Shown here: piece by piece, positions 27,839 through 35,747 of the stretch
How positions within the stretch are numbered: position 1 is the first letter of the stretch
Layout: the number at the start of each line of letters is the position of its first letter
Position numbers and translations under genes: made by a program
Origin: Labrenzia sp. VG12
GTDB lineage: Bacteria > Pseudomonadota > Alphaproteobacteria > Rhizobiales > Stappiaceae
Direction: 5' to 3'
Length of the DNA: 64,000 nt
NCBI RefSeq assembly: GCF_002237595.1
Contig: NZ_CP022529.1
Coordinates: forward strand, 5,362,001-5,426,000
The notes under the pieces: model-generated
Seen by the model: the letters and a program-made list of their open reading frames with translations, nothing else
What the model was told of the DNA's origin: nothing
Database searches by the model: none

Positions 27839-28543
27839 TCATGTGTCCGAGAGGATTTCCTTCCCCAGCAGGCCCATGCCGTCGCTGATGTCGGCCGAGA
27901 TGGCCGCGCGCAGACCGGCTGCGTCGGATTGTTCGATTGCGCGGATGGCTTCCTTGTGCCGGTCTTCAAGGCTGGCTGTGCCGACACGGCCGTAAACGGT
28001 GCGCATGAACGGGGCGAATTGCAGCCAGAGACTGTCGATCAGCGGCAGCAGCACCTCGGAGCGGGAGGCTCGGTAGATATGAAAATGAAAGGCGTGGTTC
28101 AGCCGCATATAGGCTTCCGCGTCCCCCGAAATCAGGCGCGCGTCAATATCGTCGTCAATGGCCTTCAGGGTTGCTGCATCAGCCTTTGACAGCTTCGGCA
28201 GGGCCAGCTCCGCAAGCTCGGGCTCCAGAAGCTGGCGTGCCTTCAGGACTTCGTCGAACCGGCTTGGGGTCATGTCGGGCACCTGGACGCGCCCGTTGGG
28301 TTTGACCTCCAGGGCGTTTTCAGCAGCCAGCCGCTGCAGCACCTCGCGCACCGGCATGGGGCTGACCCCGAGTTCTGCCGCAAGCCCCCTGATGGTCACG
28401 GCTTTCCCGGGAATGAAGCGTCCCGTCAGAAGGCCTGAGCGAACGGCGCTGTCGACCTGTTCACGGGTCGCGCCCCGGGACGAAGAGGGGGGCGCCTCGG
28501 CTTTGGCCGGACCGGATTGCATGGCGGATCGCCGAAGCGGCAA
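27839..28543 (-). CDS. GntR-family regulator with FCD domain
   Basis: A 234-residue transcription factor. The winged helix is at about residues 30-95 (TIRGLAAELGVSPMPVREVLQRLAAENAL), followed by an FCD ligand domain with metal-binding His and Asn residues (RLNHAFHFHIY). The start is TTG at 28543, chosen because AAGGAGG lies 6 nt upstream; the ATG at 28522 lacks a site. It lies between two divergent sets of polyamine genes whose leaders carry matching TGATCA palindromes. It likely represses both and its own gene until a polyamine-derived ligand is present. Confidence 0.9.
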   Translation of the reverse strand: MPLRRSAMQSGPAKAEAPPSSSRGATREQVDSAVRSGLLTGRFIPGKAVTIRGLAAELGVSPMPVREVLQRLAAENALEVKPNGRVQVPDMTPSRFDEVLKARQLLEPELAELALPKLSKADAATLKAIDDDIDARLISGDAEAYMRLNHAFHFHIYRASRSEVLLPLIDSLWLQFAPFMRTVYGRVGTASLEDRHKEAIRAIEQSDAAGLRAAISADISDGMGLLGKEILSDT

Positions 28544-28564
28544 GGATGTCCTCCTTCTGCGTCA

Positions 28565-28585
28565 GGATCGCGAATTTTGCGATCC
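28565..28585. promoter_or_regulatory. Inverted repeat at the FCD regulator promoter
   Basis: Arms GGATCGC and GCGATCC 7 nt apart, 21 bp before the regulator start. The TTTTGCGATC part resembles one half of the puuA operator, so autoregulation is possible. Confidence 0.4.
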
Positions 28586-28607
28586 CGCTTGACAGTGTTT
28601 CCCGAAA

Positions 28608-28615
28608 GTGATCAC
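28608..28615. promoter_or_regulatory. TGATCA-centred operator before the right-hand polyamine genes
   Basis: Palindrome GTGATCAC with partly symmetric A/T flanks, about 94 bp before the second synthetase gene. It matches the core of the puuA operator at 27792. Confidence 0.55.
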
Positions 28616-28708
28616 ATTTTTGAAAAGGACGCAAACGAAAGCTGACGACCGGTTTGTAATAAAGCGCAGGACGGATCGGCTGGCGGCAGGGGCGAGACAA
28701 AAGAAAAC

Positions 28709-30097
28709 ATGAACGAATTACCCCACCAGATCCTGGAACATCCGGCCGAGCCCGGCTGGAAACGCGACTTTGATGCCTTTATGGCCGAAAATCCGGATCT
28801 GGACACGCTGGAAGTGGTCCTGCCGGACACCAACGGCGTCCTGCGCGGCAAGTGGCTGCCCGGCAAGGCGCTGCCCAAGGTCTTTGAAGGCGGCGTTGCC
28901 TTTCCGTATTCTCTTTTCGGGCTTGATGTCTGGGGCCGGGAGGTCGAGGCCACCGGCATGCATCTGGAGACCGGCGACAAGGATGGGGTCTGCTGGCCAA
29001 TCCCTGAAACGCTGAAACTTGTGCCCTGGACAGATCGCAAGACGGCTCAGGTGCTCTTGTCCATGTATGATCGGGACGGCGAGCCGTTCCTCGCAGATCC
29101 GCGCCATGTCCTTGAAAATATGGTCGCCCGGCTGAAGGACGAATTCGGCGTGACGGCCACCTGCGCCTTTGAACTGGAATTCTATCTGTTCGAAGAAAGC
29201 GACGGTGACTGGACGGAGCAGCCAAAGCCGCTCTTTTCCACGCATCTGGGGCCAGCGCGCCAGAACATGTATGCACTCTCGGACCTGGAAGCGCTGTTGC
29301 CGGTGGTCGACGATCTCAGAAAAGCCTGTGAGGCCCAGGATATTCCGGCGGATGCGGCGGTGTCCGAAGCGGCGCCCGGGCAGTTTGAGCTCAACCTGCA
29401 TCACCGCCGCAATCCGCTGCTGGCTGCCGACGACGTCGTGTTGCTGCGCCGGCTGGTGGCCGGCGTAGCGCGCAAGCATGAACTCAAGGCGTCTTTCATG
29501 GCCAAGCCCTTTGTGGAATGGCCGGGCAACGGCATGCATGTGCATGTTTCGATGGAGGACGAGAGCGGCAACCTATTTGCCGATCCGGACAAGGGGCCGG
29601 AGCGGCTCGGGCATGCCATCAACGGTCTTTTGAAGACCATGCCCGAAGCCTTGATGCTGTTCATTTCCACATTCAACGGCTTCCGCCGAATGCAGCCGGG
29701 GTCCTATGCACCGGCCTCGATCTGCTGGGGGTATGACAACCGGTCGGTGGCCCTGCGGGTGCCGGCATCGAGTCCCGAGGCTGCACGCGTCGAGCACCGC
29801 ATCGCCGGGGCCGACGCCAATCCCTATCTGGTCCTGACCGGCATTCTTGCGGGCATGATGGAAGGCTTGCGGCAAAAGAAGGATCCACCGGCTCCTGTCA
29901 CGGGCAACGCTTATGAAAAACGCAAGAAGCGGTTGACGCCGTGGATGGACGAGGCAATCGACGCCTTCGAAGCCTCGAAACTGATGAAACAGGCCGTCGG
30001 ACCGGAAATGCACAAGGTTCTGACGGAGATCAAACGGGAGGAACTGAACGAGTTCGGGCGGGAGATTTCTTCGCTTGAACGTCAGACCTATTTGTAA
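28709..30097 (+). CDS. Glutamine synthetase-family enzyme, gamma-glutamylpolyamine synthetase type
   Basis: A 462-residue paralogue of the puuA product, divergent in sequence and 23 residues shorter. It keeps CAFELEFYLF (metal site, about residue 153), SEAAPGQFELNL, GNGMHVHVSM and RVEHRIAGADANPYLV. It probably ligates glutamate to a polyamine or another amine. The ribosome site before ATG 28709 is weak. The gene heads a rightward unit with potFGHI, with 154 bp between it and potF. Substrate difference from the left paralogue cannot be read from the sequence. Confidence 0.85.
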   Translation: MNELPHQILEHPAEPGWKRDFDAFMAENPDLDTLEVVLPDTNGVLRGKWLPGKALPKVFEGGVAFPYSLFGLDVWGREVEATGMHLETGDKDGVCWPIPETLKLVPWTDRKTAQVLLSMYDRDGEPFLADPRHVLENMVARLKDEFGVTATCAFELEFYLFEESDGDWTEQPKPLFSTHLGPARQNMYALSDLEALLPVVDDLRKACEAQDIPADAAVSEAAPGQFELNLHHRRNPLLAADDVVLLRRLVAGVARKHELKASFMAKPFVEWPGNGMHVHVSMEDESGNLFADPDKGPERLGHAINGLLKTMPEALMLFISTFNGFRRMQPGSYAPASICWGYDNRSVALRVPASSPEAARVEHRIAGADANPYLVLTGILAGMMEGLRQKKDPPAPVTGNAYEKRKKRLTPWMDEAIDAFEASKLMKQAVGPEMHKVLTEIKREELNEFGREISSLERQTYL

Positions 30098-30251
30098 CGG
30101 TGGCGGCGCCCAAAATCGATGCTGGACAAAATCTGGTGCCATCGCCACTCTGCGGGACAGACAAGACGTAAAACAGCGCGAATGTCCGTTAGCAATCAGG
30201 GACTAGGCCGAAAACAAGGCCTTCCGATCACACTCTGAGGGGAGTTCTCAA

Positions 30252-31346
30252 ATGACGTTGAAATCCATGTTGACCGGTGTCGCCGTTCTCAGCCTGATGA
30301 GCGGTGCTGCACTTGCCCAGGACCGGGTTGTGAATGTCTATAACTGGTCCGACTATATCGACGAATCCATCCTGGAAGACTTCACCAAGGAAACCGGCAT
30401 CAAGGTCGTCTATGACGTCTTTGACAGCAACGAGGTTCTGGAAACGAAGCTGCTGGCCGGCGGCACCGGCTATGACGTGGTCGTGCCGACAGGTACCTTC
30501 CTGGCCCGCCAGATCCAGGCCGGTGTTTTCGCACCGCTGGACAAGTCGAAACTCTCCAACCTGTCCAACATGTGGAAGGACATCGAAGCGCGTGTCGAGA
30601 AATACGACCCGGACAACGCCTATTCGATCAACTACATGTGGGGCACCACAGGCATTGGCTACAATGTCGGCAAGGTGAAGGAAGTCCTTGGCGAAGACGC
30701 GCCTGTCGACAGCTGGGACCTGATCTTCAAGCCGGAAAACATCGAGAAGCTGAAGGAGTGCGGTGTTTTCATGCTGGACGCACCGGCAGAGATGATCCCG
30801 GCTGCGCTCAAATATCTGGGTCTTGATCCGGACAGCAAGGATCCGGCCGAGATCAAGAAAGCGGGTGAACTGCTCGCGACGATCCGCCCGAGCATCCAGA
30901 AATTCCATTCCTCCGAATACATCAATGCGCTCGCCAACGGCGACATCTGTGTGGCCATCGGCTGGTCCGGCGATGTGCTGCAGGCGCGGGACCGCGCAGC
31001 GGAAGCCGACAACGGCGTGACTGTCGAATATGCCATTCCGAAGGAAGGCGCCCAGATGTGGTTCGACCAGATGGCTATTCCGGCCGATGCGCCACATGTG
31101 GAAGAAGCGCATGAGTTCCTGAACTACATCATGCGACCGGAAGTCATGGCCAAGGCCTCCAACTATGTCTACTACGCCAACGGCAACAAGGCCTCTCAGG
31201 AGCATCTCAACGAGGATGTGATCGGCGATACGGCGATCTATCCGGACGAGGCAACTGTCAGCAATCTCTACACCACCACCCCTTATCCGCCGAAGGTGCA
31301 GCGCGTGGTGACACGCACCTGGACCGGCGTGAAGAGCGGCCAGTAA
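30252..31346 (+). CDS. potF: Polyamine ABC transporter substrate-binding protein
   Basis: A 364-residue periplasmic binding protein with a signal peptide (residues 1-22, AALAQ end). The mature start VVNVYNWSDYIDE and the polyamine-pocket acidic and aromatic residues (FDSNEVLETKLLAGG, YMWGTTGIGYN) are typical of PotF/SpuD, which bind putrescine or spermidine. The ATG has GGGGAG 7 nt upstream. A perfect 12-bp hairpin follows the stop, as is common after highly expressed binding-protein genes. Followed by potG, potH and potI in the same direction. Confidence 0.92.
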   Translation: MTLKSMLTGVAVLSLMSGAALAQDRVVNVYNWSDYIDESILEDFTKETGIKVVYDVFDSNEVLETKLLAGGTGYDVVVPTGTFLARQIQAGVFAPLDKSKLSNLSNMWKDIEARVEKYDPDNAYSINYMWGTTGIGYNVGKVKEVLGEDAPVDSWDLIFKPENIEKLKECGVFMLDAPAEMIPAALKYLGLDPDSKDPAEIKKAGELLATIRPSIQKFHSSEYINALANGDICVAIGWSGDVLQARDRAAEADNGVTVEYAIPKEGAQMWFDQMAIPADAPHVEEAHEFLNYIMRPEVMAKASNYVYYANGNKASQEHLNEDVIGDTAIYPDEATVSNLYTTTPYPPKVQRVVTRTWTGVKSGQ

Positions 31347-31353
31347 GTCATGT

Positions 31354-31386
31354 GAAGCGCCGGGTTCGGAATGGACCCGGCGCTTC
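31354..31386 (+). promoter_or_regulatory. Hairpin after potF
   Basis: Perfect 12-bp arms GAAGCGCCGGGT and ACCCGGCGCTTC around a 9-nt loop, with only a short T-poor tail. It may protect the potF transcript end and lower potGHI expression. Confidence 0.6.
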
Positions 31387-31423
31387 TGATTTCAGTGAAA
31401 TCTCTTAGGGGTGGGGGATTGTT

Positions 31424-32581
31424 TTGGCGAAGAAATCGATCGGTCCGGTGCGCAAGGAATTCACGCCCTGGGAGGATCCCGGCCAGGTTCCCTTCATCGA
31501 GTTCCGCAATGTCACCAAGAAATTCGGTGACTTTGTTGCGGTCAGAAATCTCTCCCTGAAAATCTACGAGCGCGAGTTTTTTGCGCTGCTCGGAGGATCG
31601 GGCTGCGGCAAGACCACCTTGATGCGCATGCTGGCCGGTTTCGAGACGCCGACCTCCGGACAGATCTTTCTGGATGGTCAGGATCTTGCCGGCATCCCGC
31701 CCTTCAAGCGCCCCTCCAACATGATGTTCCAGTCCTATGCGCTGTTCCCGCATATGAGCGTGGAGAAGAACATTGCCTTCGGCCTGAAGCAGGACAAGCT
31801 GCCGGAAGCCGATATCAGGGATCGGGTCGCGGAGATGTTGCGCCTGACCAAGCTGGAACAGTTTGCCAAGCGCAAGCCGCATCAGCTTTCCGGCGGCCAG
31901 CGCCAGCGCGTGGCACTTGCACGTTCGCTCGCCAAACGGCCGAAGGTCCTGCTTCTTGACGAACCTCTTGGCGCGCTGGACCGCAAGCTGCGTGAGGAAA
32001 CCCAGTTCGAACTCATGGCGCTGCAGGAAGACCTGAAAATGACCTTCCTGATTGTTACCCACGACCAGGAGGAGGCAATGACCGTCGCCGACCGGATCGC
32101 GGTGATGGACAAGGGCGAACTGGTGCAGGTCGCAACTCCGGCAGAAATCTATGAAGCGCCCAACTCGAAATTCGTCGCCGACTTCATTGGCGACGTGAAC
32201 CTGATCGAGGCCACGGTCACCGGAAAATCGGAAGCCGGAACGCAGCTTGAGGCCGTCATCGGCGATTTTTCCATCGACAGCGATCAGGTAACGGAAGCCG
32301 GTGTCGGCGACACGGTCTGGTACGCCATCCGGCCGGAAAAGGTGCGCATAACACAAGGCCAGCGCGACAAGAGCCTTGCCAACCAGGCCGGCGGGATCGT
32401 CTGGGACATTGCCTATCTGGGAGACGTGTCGATCATTCACACCAAGATTGGCGACGGGGACCATGACACCTTGCGATCAACCTTCGCCAATGTCTCGCGC
32501 ATGGTGGAAAATCCGATCACCTGGGACGACAACGTCGTGCTGTCCTTTGACCGGGATGCCGGCGTCATCTTGAAGGGGTAA
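31424..32581 (+). CDS. potG: Polyamine ABC transporter ATP-binding protein
   Basis: A 385-residue ATPase that powers the PotFGHI importer. It has the Walker A GGSGCGKTT (about residue 58), the Q-loop in MMFQSYALFPH, the signature LSGGQRQRVALARSL (about 150), Walker B LLLDEPLGALD and a C-terminal TOBE domain (about 290-380). The start is TTG at 31424 with a GGGGG stretch about 7 nt upstream. It ends 5 bp before potH. Confidence 0.93.
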   Translation: MAKKSIGPVRKEFTPWEDPGQVPFIEFRNVTKKFGDFVAVRNLSLKIYEREFFALLGGSGCGKTTLMRMLAGFETPTSGQIFLDGQDLAGIPPFKRPSNMMFQSYALFPHMSVEKNIAFGLKQDKLPEADIRDRVAEMLRLTKLEQFAKRKPHQLSGGQRQRVALARSLAKRPKVLLLDEPLGALDRKLREETQFELMALQEDLKMTFLIVTHDQEEAMTVADRIAVMDKGELVQVATPAEIYEAPNSKFVADFIGDVNLIEATVTGKSEAGTQLEAVIGDFSIDSDQVTEAGVGDTVWYAIRPEKVRITQGQRDKSLANQAGGIVWDIAYLGDVSIIHTKIGDGDHDTLRSTFANVSRMVENPITWDDNVVLSFDRDAGVILKG

Positions 32582-32586
32582 GCGAG

Positions 32587-33516
32587 ATGTCAGAGGAACA
32601 TGTTGTCGCTCCGCCCAAACGCAGTCTTGGCGGCTGGCTGCTGATCGCAGCGCCCTATCTCTGGCTGCTGATCTTCTTTCTTGCGCCGTTCCTCATTGTC
32701 TTCAAGATCTCGCTGTCGCAGGTCGCAATTGCCATTCCGCCCTACACGCCGACTTTCGATCTGGCCGAGGGTTGGCAGGCGTTTTGGGACAGTTTTTCGG
32801 ACTTCTCGTTTGAAAACTATCTCTGGTTGACCGAAGACGCTCTCTACTGGAAGTCTTATGTCTCCTCGGTTGTCATTGCCGGCATCTCGACAATCCTGAC
32901 GCTGCTGATCGGCTATCCGATCGCCTATGGCATGGCGCGCAGCCCGCAATCCTGGCGGCCGACCTTGCTGATGCTGGTGATCCTGCCCTTCTGGACCAGT
33001 TTCCTGATCCGCGTTTATGCCTGGATCGGGATCCTGAAGAATGAAGGCCTCCTGAACCAGCTGCTTTTGTCGCTCGGGTTGATAAGCGAGCCGTTGACCA
33101 TCCTCAACACCAACATCGCCGTCTATGTCGGCATCGTCTATTCCTATCTGCCGTTTCTGGTGCTGCCGCTCTATGCGAGCCTTGAGCGGCTGGACGGCAG
33201 TCTCCTGGAAGCCGCCGAAGATCTCGGCTGTCCACCCTGGAAGGCCTTCTGGAAAATCACCGTGCCATTGTCGCTGCCAGGCGTGATTGCAGGCTGTTTC
33301 CTGGTCTTTATTCCGGCAGTCGGCGAATTCGTCATTCCCGACCTCCTGGGCGGGTCCGACACGCTGATGATCGGCAAGACCCTGTGGTCCGAATTCTTCA
33401 ACAACCGGGATTGGCCGGTGTCATCGGCGGTCGCCGTGATCCTGCTCCTGATCCTTGTGATCCCGATCGTGCTCTTCCAGAACCAGCAACAGAAAATGTC
33501 GGAGAAGAACGGATGA
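32587..33516 (+). CDS. potH: Polyamine ABC transporter permease
   Basis: A 309-residue inner membrane permease with six predicted helices and the coupling motif EAAEDLGCPPWKAFWKITVPLSLPG (key residues E-A-A and G, about residue 210) that docks to PotG. It begins 5 bp after potG and its stop overlaps the potI start by 4 bp. Pairs with PotI to form the membrane channel for putrescine or spermidine. Confidence 0.93.
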   Translation: MSEEHVVAPPKRSLGGWLLIAAPYLWLLIFFLAPFLIVFKISLSQVAIAIPPYTPTFDLAEGWQAFWDSFSDFSFENYLWLTEDALYWKSYVSSVVIAGISTILTLLIGYPIAYGMARSPQSWRPTLLMLVILPFWTSFLIRVYAWIGILKNEGLLNQLLLSLGLISEPLTILNTNIAVYVGIVYSYLPFLVLPLYASLERLDGSLLEAAEDLGCPPWKAFWKITVPLSLPGVIAGCFLVFIPAVGEFVIPDLLGGSDTLMIGKTLWSEFFNNRDWPVSSAVAVILLLILVIPIVLFQNQQQKMSEKNG

Positions 33517-34337
33517 CGCGCGGCCCGACATGGTTCAACATCACCTCGCTTGTTGCAGGATTTTCGTTTCTTTACCTGCCGATCGTGCTTCTGGTGATCT
33601 ATTCGTTCAACGAGAGCCGGCTGGTGACGGTCTGGGGCGGCTTTTCCACCAAGTGGTACGCGTCGCTTCTGCAGAACGAGCAGCTCCTCGACGCGGCCTG
33701 GGTGACGTTGCGGGTTGCCTTCACTTCGGCGACCTTTGCCACGGTCATCGGCACCATGGCGGCGCTGGTCCTGGTGCGTTCAGGCCGGTTTGTCGGGCGC
33801 TCGCTGTTTTCGGGAATGATCTTTGCGCCGCTGGTGATGCCCGAGGTGATCCTCGGGCTGTCTCTGCTGCTCCTGTTTGTGGCCATGGATACCGCAAGAG
33901 GCTTCTGGACGGTCATGCTGGCGCATACGACCTTTGCAAGCTGCTATGTCGCCGTCGTGGTGCAGTCGCGTCTCGTCGGTTTCGACAAGTCCATCGAGGA
34001 AGCGGCAGAGGATCTCGGCTGCCCGCCTGTGAAAACCTTCTTCCTGATCACATTGCCGATTATCCTGCCGGGTGTGATCGCGGGCTGGATGCTGGCGTTC
34101 ACCCTGTCGCTCGACGATCTGGTGATTGCCAGTTTCACCACAGGTCCGGGTGCGACAACGCTGCCCATGAAGATCTACTCCCAGGTGCGGCTGGGTGTGA
34201 CGCCTGAGATCAACGCTGTCTGTACCATCCTGGTTGGCCTCGTGACGGTTGGCGTGATTGCGGCATCCATCGCCACCAAACGGCAGCAGGTTCAGCGTGA
34301 ACGGGATGAAAGGGCAGCGTTCGGCGCCGAAGGATGA
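33513..34337 (+). CDS. potI: Polyamine ABC transporter permease
   Basis: A 274-residue second permease with about six helices and its own coupling motif (EEAAEDLGCPPVKTFFLITLP). The ATG at 33513 overlaps the potH stop (ATGA); the longer frame from 33384 runs inside potH and is rejected. Last gene of the transporter operon; no convincing terminator follows. Confidence 0.93.
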   Translation: MTRGPTWFNITSLVAGFSFLYLPIVLLVIYSFNESRLVTVWGGFSTKWYASLLQNEQLLDAAWVTLRVAFTSATFATVIGTMAALVLVRSGRFVGRSLFSGMIFAPLVMPEVILGLSLLLLFVAMDTARGFWTVMLAHTTFASCYVAVVVQSRLVGFDKSIEEAAEDLGCPPVKTFFLITLPIILPGVIAGWMLAFTLSLDDLVIASFTTGPGATTLPMKIYSQVRLGVTPEINAVCTILVGLVTVGVIAASIATKRQQVQRERDERAAFGAEG

Positions 34338-34478
34338 CCCTGGGTAAGATCCTGCAATCACACACATTCCACCTGCTGCTACCGGTTTTTTAACGAACCC
34401 GTGCCATAAATGGTAATATCGAAGATGCACATATTTTGGTTGTGGCATCGCCGGAATTAGCATGGGGAAAAACAGTCA

Positions 34479-35633
34479 ATGACGTGGCTTGGGTCGGAGC
34501 AAAGATTGCCTCTGCGAAGTGATCCCGCGTCTGTGTTTTTGTTGCGTGAACTCGAAAATCCGACCCTAACGGAACTGAACGAATTGTGGGCAACGTTGCA
34601 ACAGCCGGTGCAAACGCCATTTCAGACCCCAGCTTTCCTTCATGCGCTAAAGGCGACCCATTGCCGTGGGCACAACACGGTTTTGTCGGTGATCAGCTTC
34701 AGCAACGCCCATCAAGCCAAACAACCGGTTATGCTGTTGCCGTTGCTCAGATACCGTCGCGGGCCACTGCGCGTGCTGGAAGTCCCTGATTGCGGACTTG
34801 CCGATCAAACGGCTCCGGTGTTGGATGCAAGTGCCGGGAATGCTGCGGACGGCTTGTTGCCAAAGGCAATTCAGGCCTATTTCTCAGAACTCGACGATAT
34901 CGATCTGATCGATGTGAAAAAGCTGCACTACCGAGTGTGTGGGCTGAACAATCCGCTGTTTGCGCAGTCCGAGTGTGTGCTGGATAGCCAAACCCGCAGG
35001 CTTGATCTTTTCGACGATGAAGCGGGTGGCAGCTGGCGCCGGAAAGCGATCTACAAGAAAGTGCGATCTAAGTATCGCAAACTGACTGAAATGGGTGTGG
35101 TCTTCGAAGAGGCTACAACGCCGACAGAGCGCTTGTCGTTGTTCTCGGTGCTTGCCGGGCAGCGTTGCGATCGATTTCGGAAGCTGGGCCGCGAAGACAG
35201 TCTTCAGCGCGAAGAACGAGCCTCATTTTATCGATCCCTGGCGGAAATGGAGACGCTCAACTCCCCATACAGGGCCTTTGCATTGCGTCACGGGCATCAC
35301 ATTGTTGCGGCCTTGGTTCTGATGAAATCAGAAACCCAGGCAACTCCGGTTTTGATCTCAATTGGCGATGACAAATGGCATAGCTATTCGCCAGGGATGG
35401 TGCTGTTTGCAAAGGTCATCGAATGGGCCTCGGAAGAAGGAGTTCGATGGTTTTCATTCGGTACCGGTGAACAGGATTACAAACAGAGATTTGGCGGCGA
35501 GCCACTTGATACACGGCGATTGCTGAAGCCTTTGAGCGCAAGAGGCAAACTGTTTTTGCGCGCAAGGGAAGCGCACCACACGGCGCATGAAGTGCTGAAG
35601 ATTGCTGTCGGGCGAAACAGGGACGGCGAATAG
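34479..35633 (+). CDS. CelD/BcsL-like GNAT-family acetyltransferase
   Basis: A 384-residue protein with a tandem GNAT layout as in CelD/BcsL proteins linked to exopolysaccharide or cellulose synthesis. The ending FSFGTGEQDYKQRFGG (about residues 325-340) is the family hallmark. It may acetylate a sugar or precursor in the cytoplasm. By eye it is richer in A/T codons than its polyamine neighbours, as is the acyltransferase gene downstream on the other strand. There is no ribosome site close to the ATG. Function of this gene in the host is unknown. Confidence 0.7.
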   Translation: MTWLGSEQRLPLRSDPASVFLLRELENPTLTELNELWATLQQPVQTPFQTPAFLHALKATHCRGHNTVLSVISFSNAHQAKQPVMLLPLLRYRRGPLRVLEVPDCGLADQTAPVLDASAGNAADGLLPKAIQAYFSELDDIDLIDVKKLHYRVCGLNNPLFAQSECVLDSQTRRLDLFDDEAGGSWRRKAIYKKVRSKYRKLTEMGVVFEEATTPTERLSLFSVLAGQRCDRFRKLGREDSLQREERASFYRSLAEMETLNSPYRAFALRHGHHIVAALVLMKSETQATPVLISIGDDKWHSYSPGMVLFAKVIEWASEEGVRWFSFGTGEQDYKQRFGGEPLDTRRLLKPLSARGKLFLRAREAHHTAHEVLKIAVGRNRDGE

Positions 35634-35747
35634 TCTCCGGGGAATGGCGGCAGGCGCTCCAGCCTGATGCCGGGTGGCCTTCGCTGCTGGATGTTCGATC
35701 ACCGCCACTGTGTTGCAAGCTGCTTGCGGGGAACCGAGGCGGTGCCC

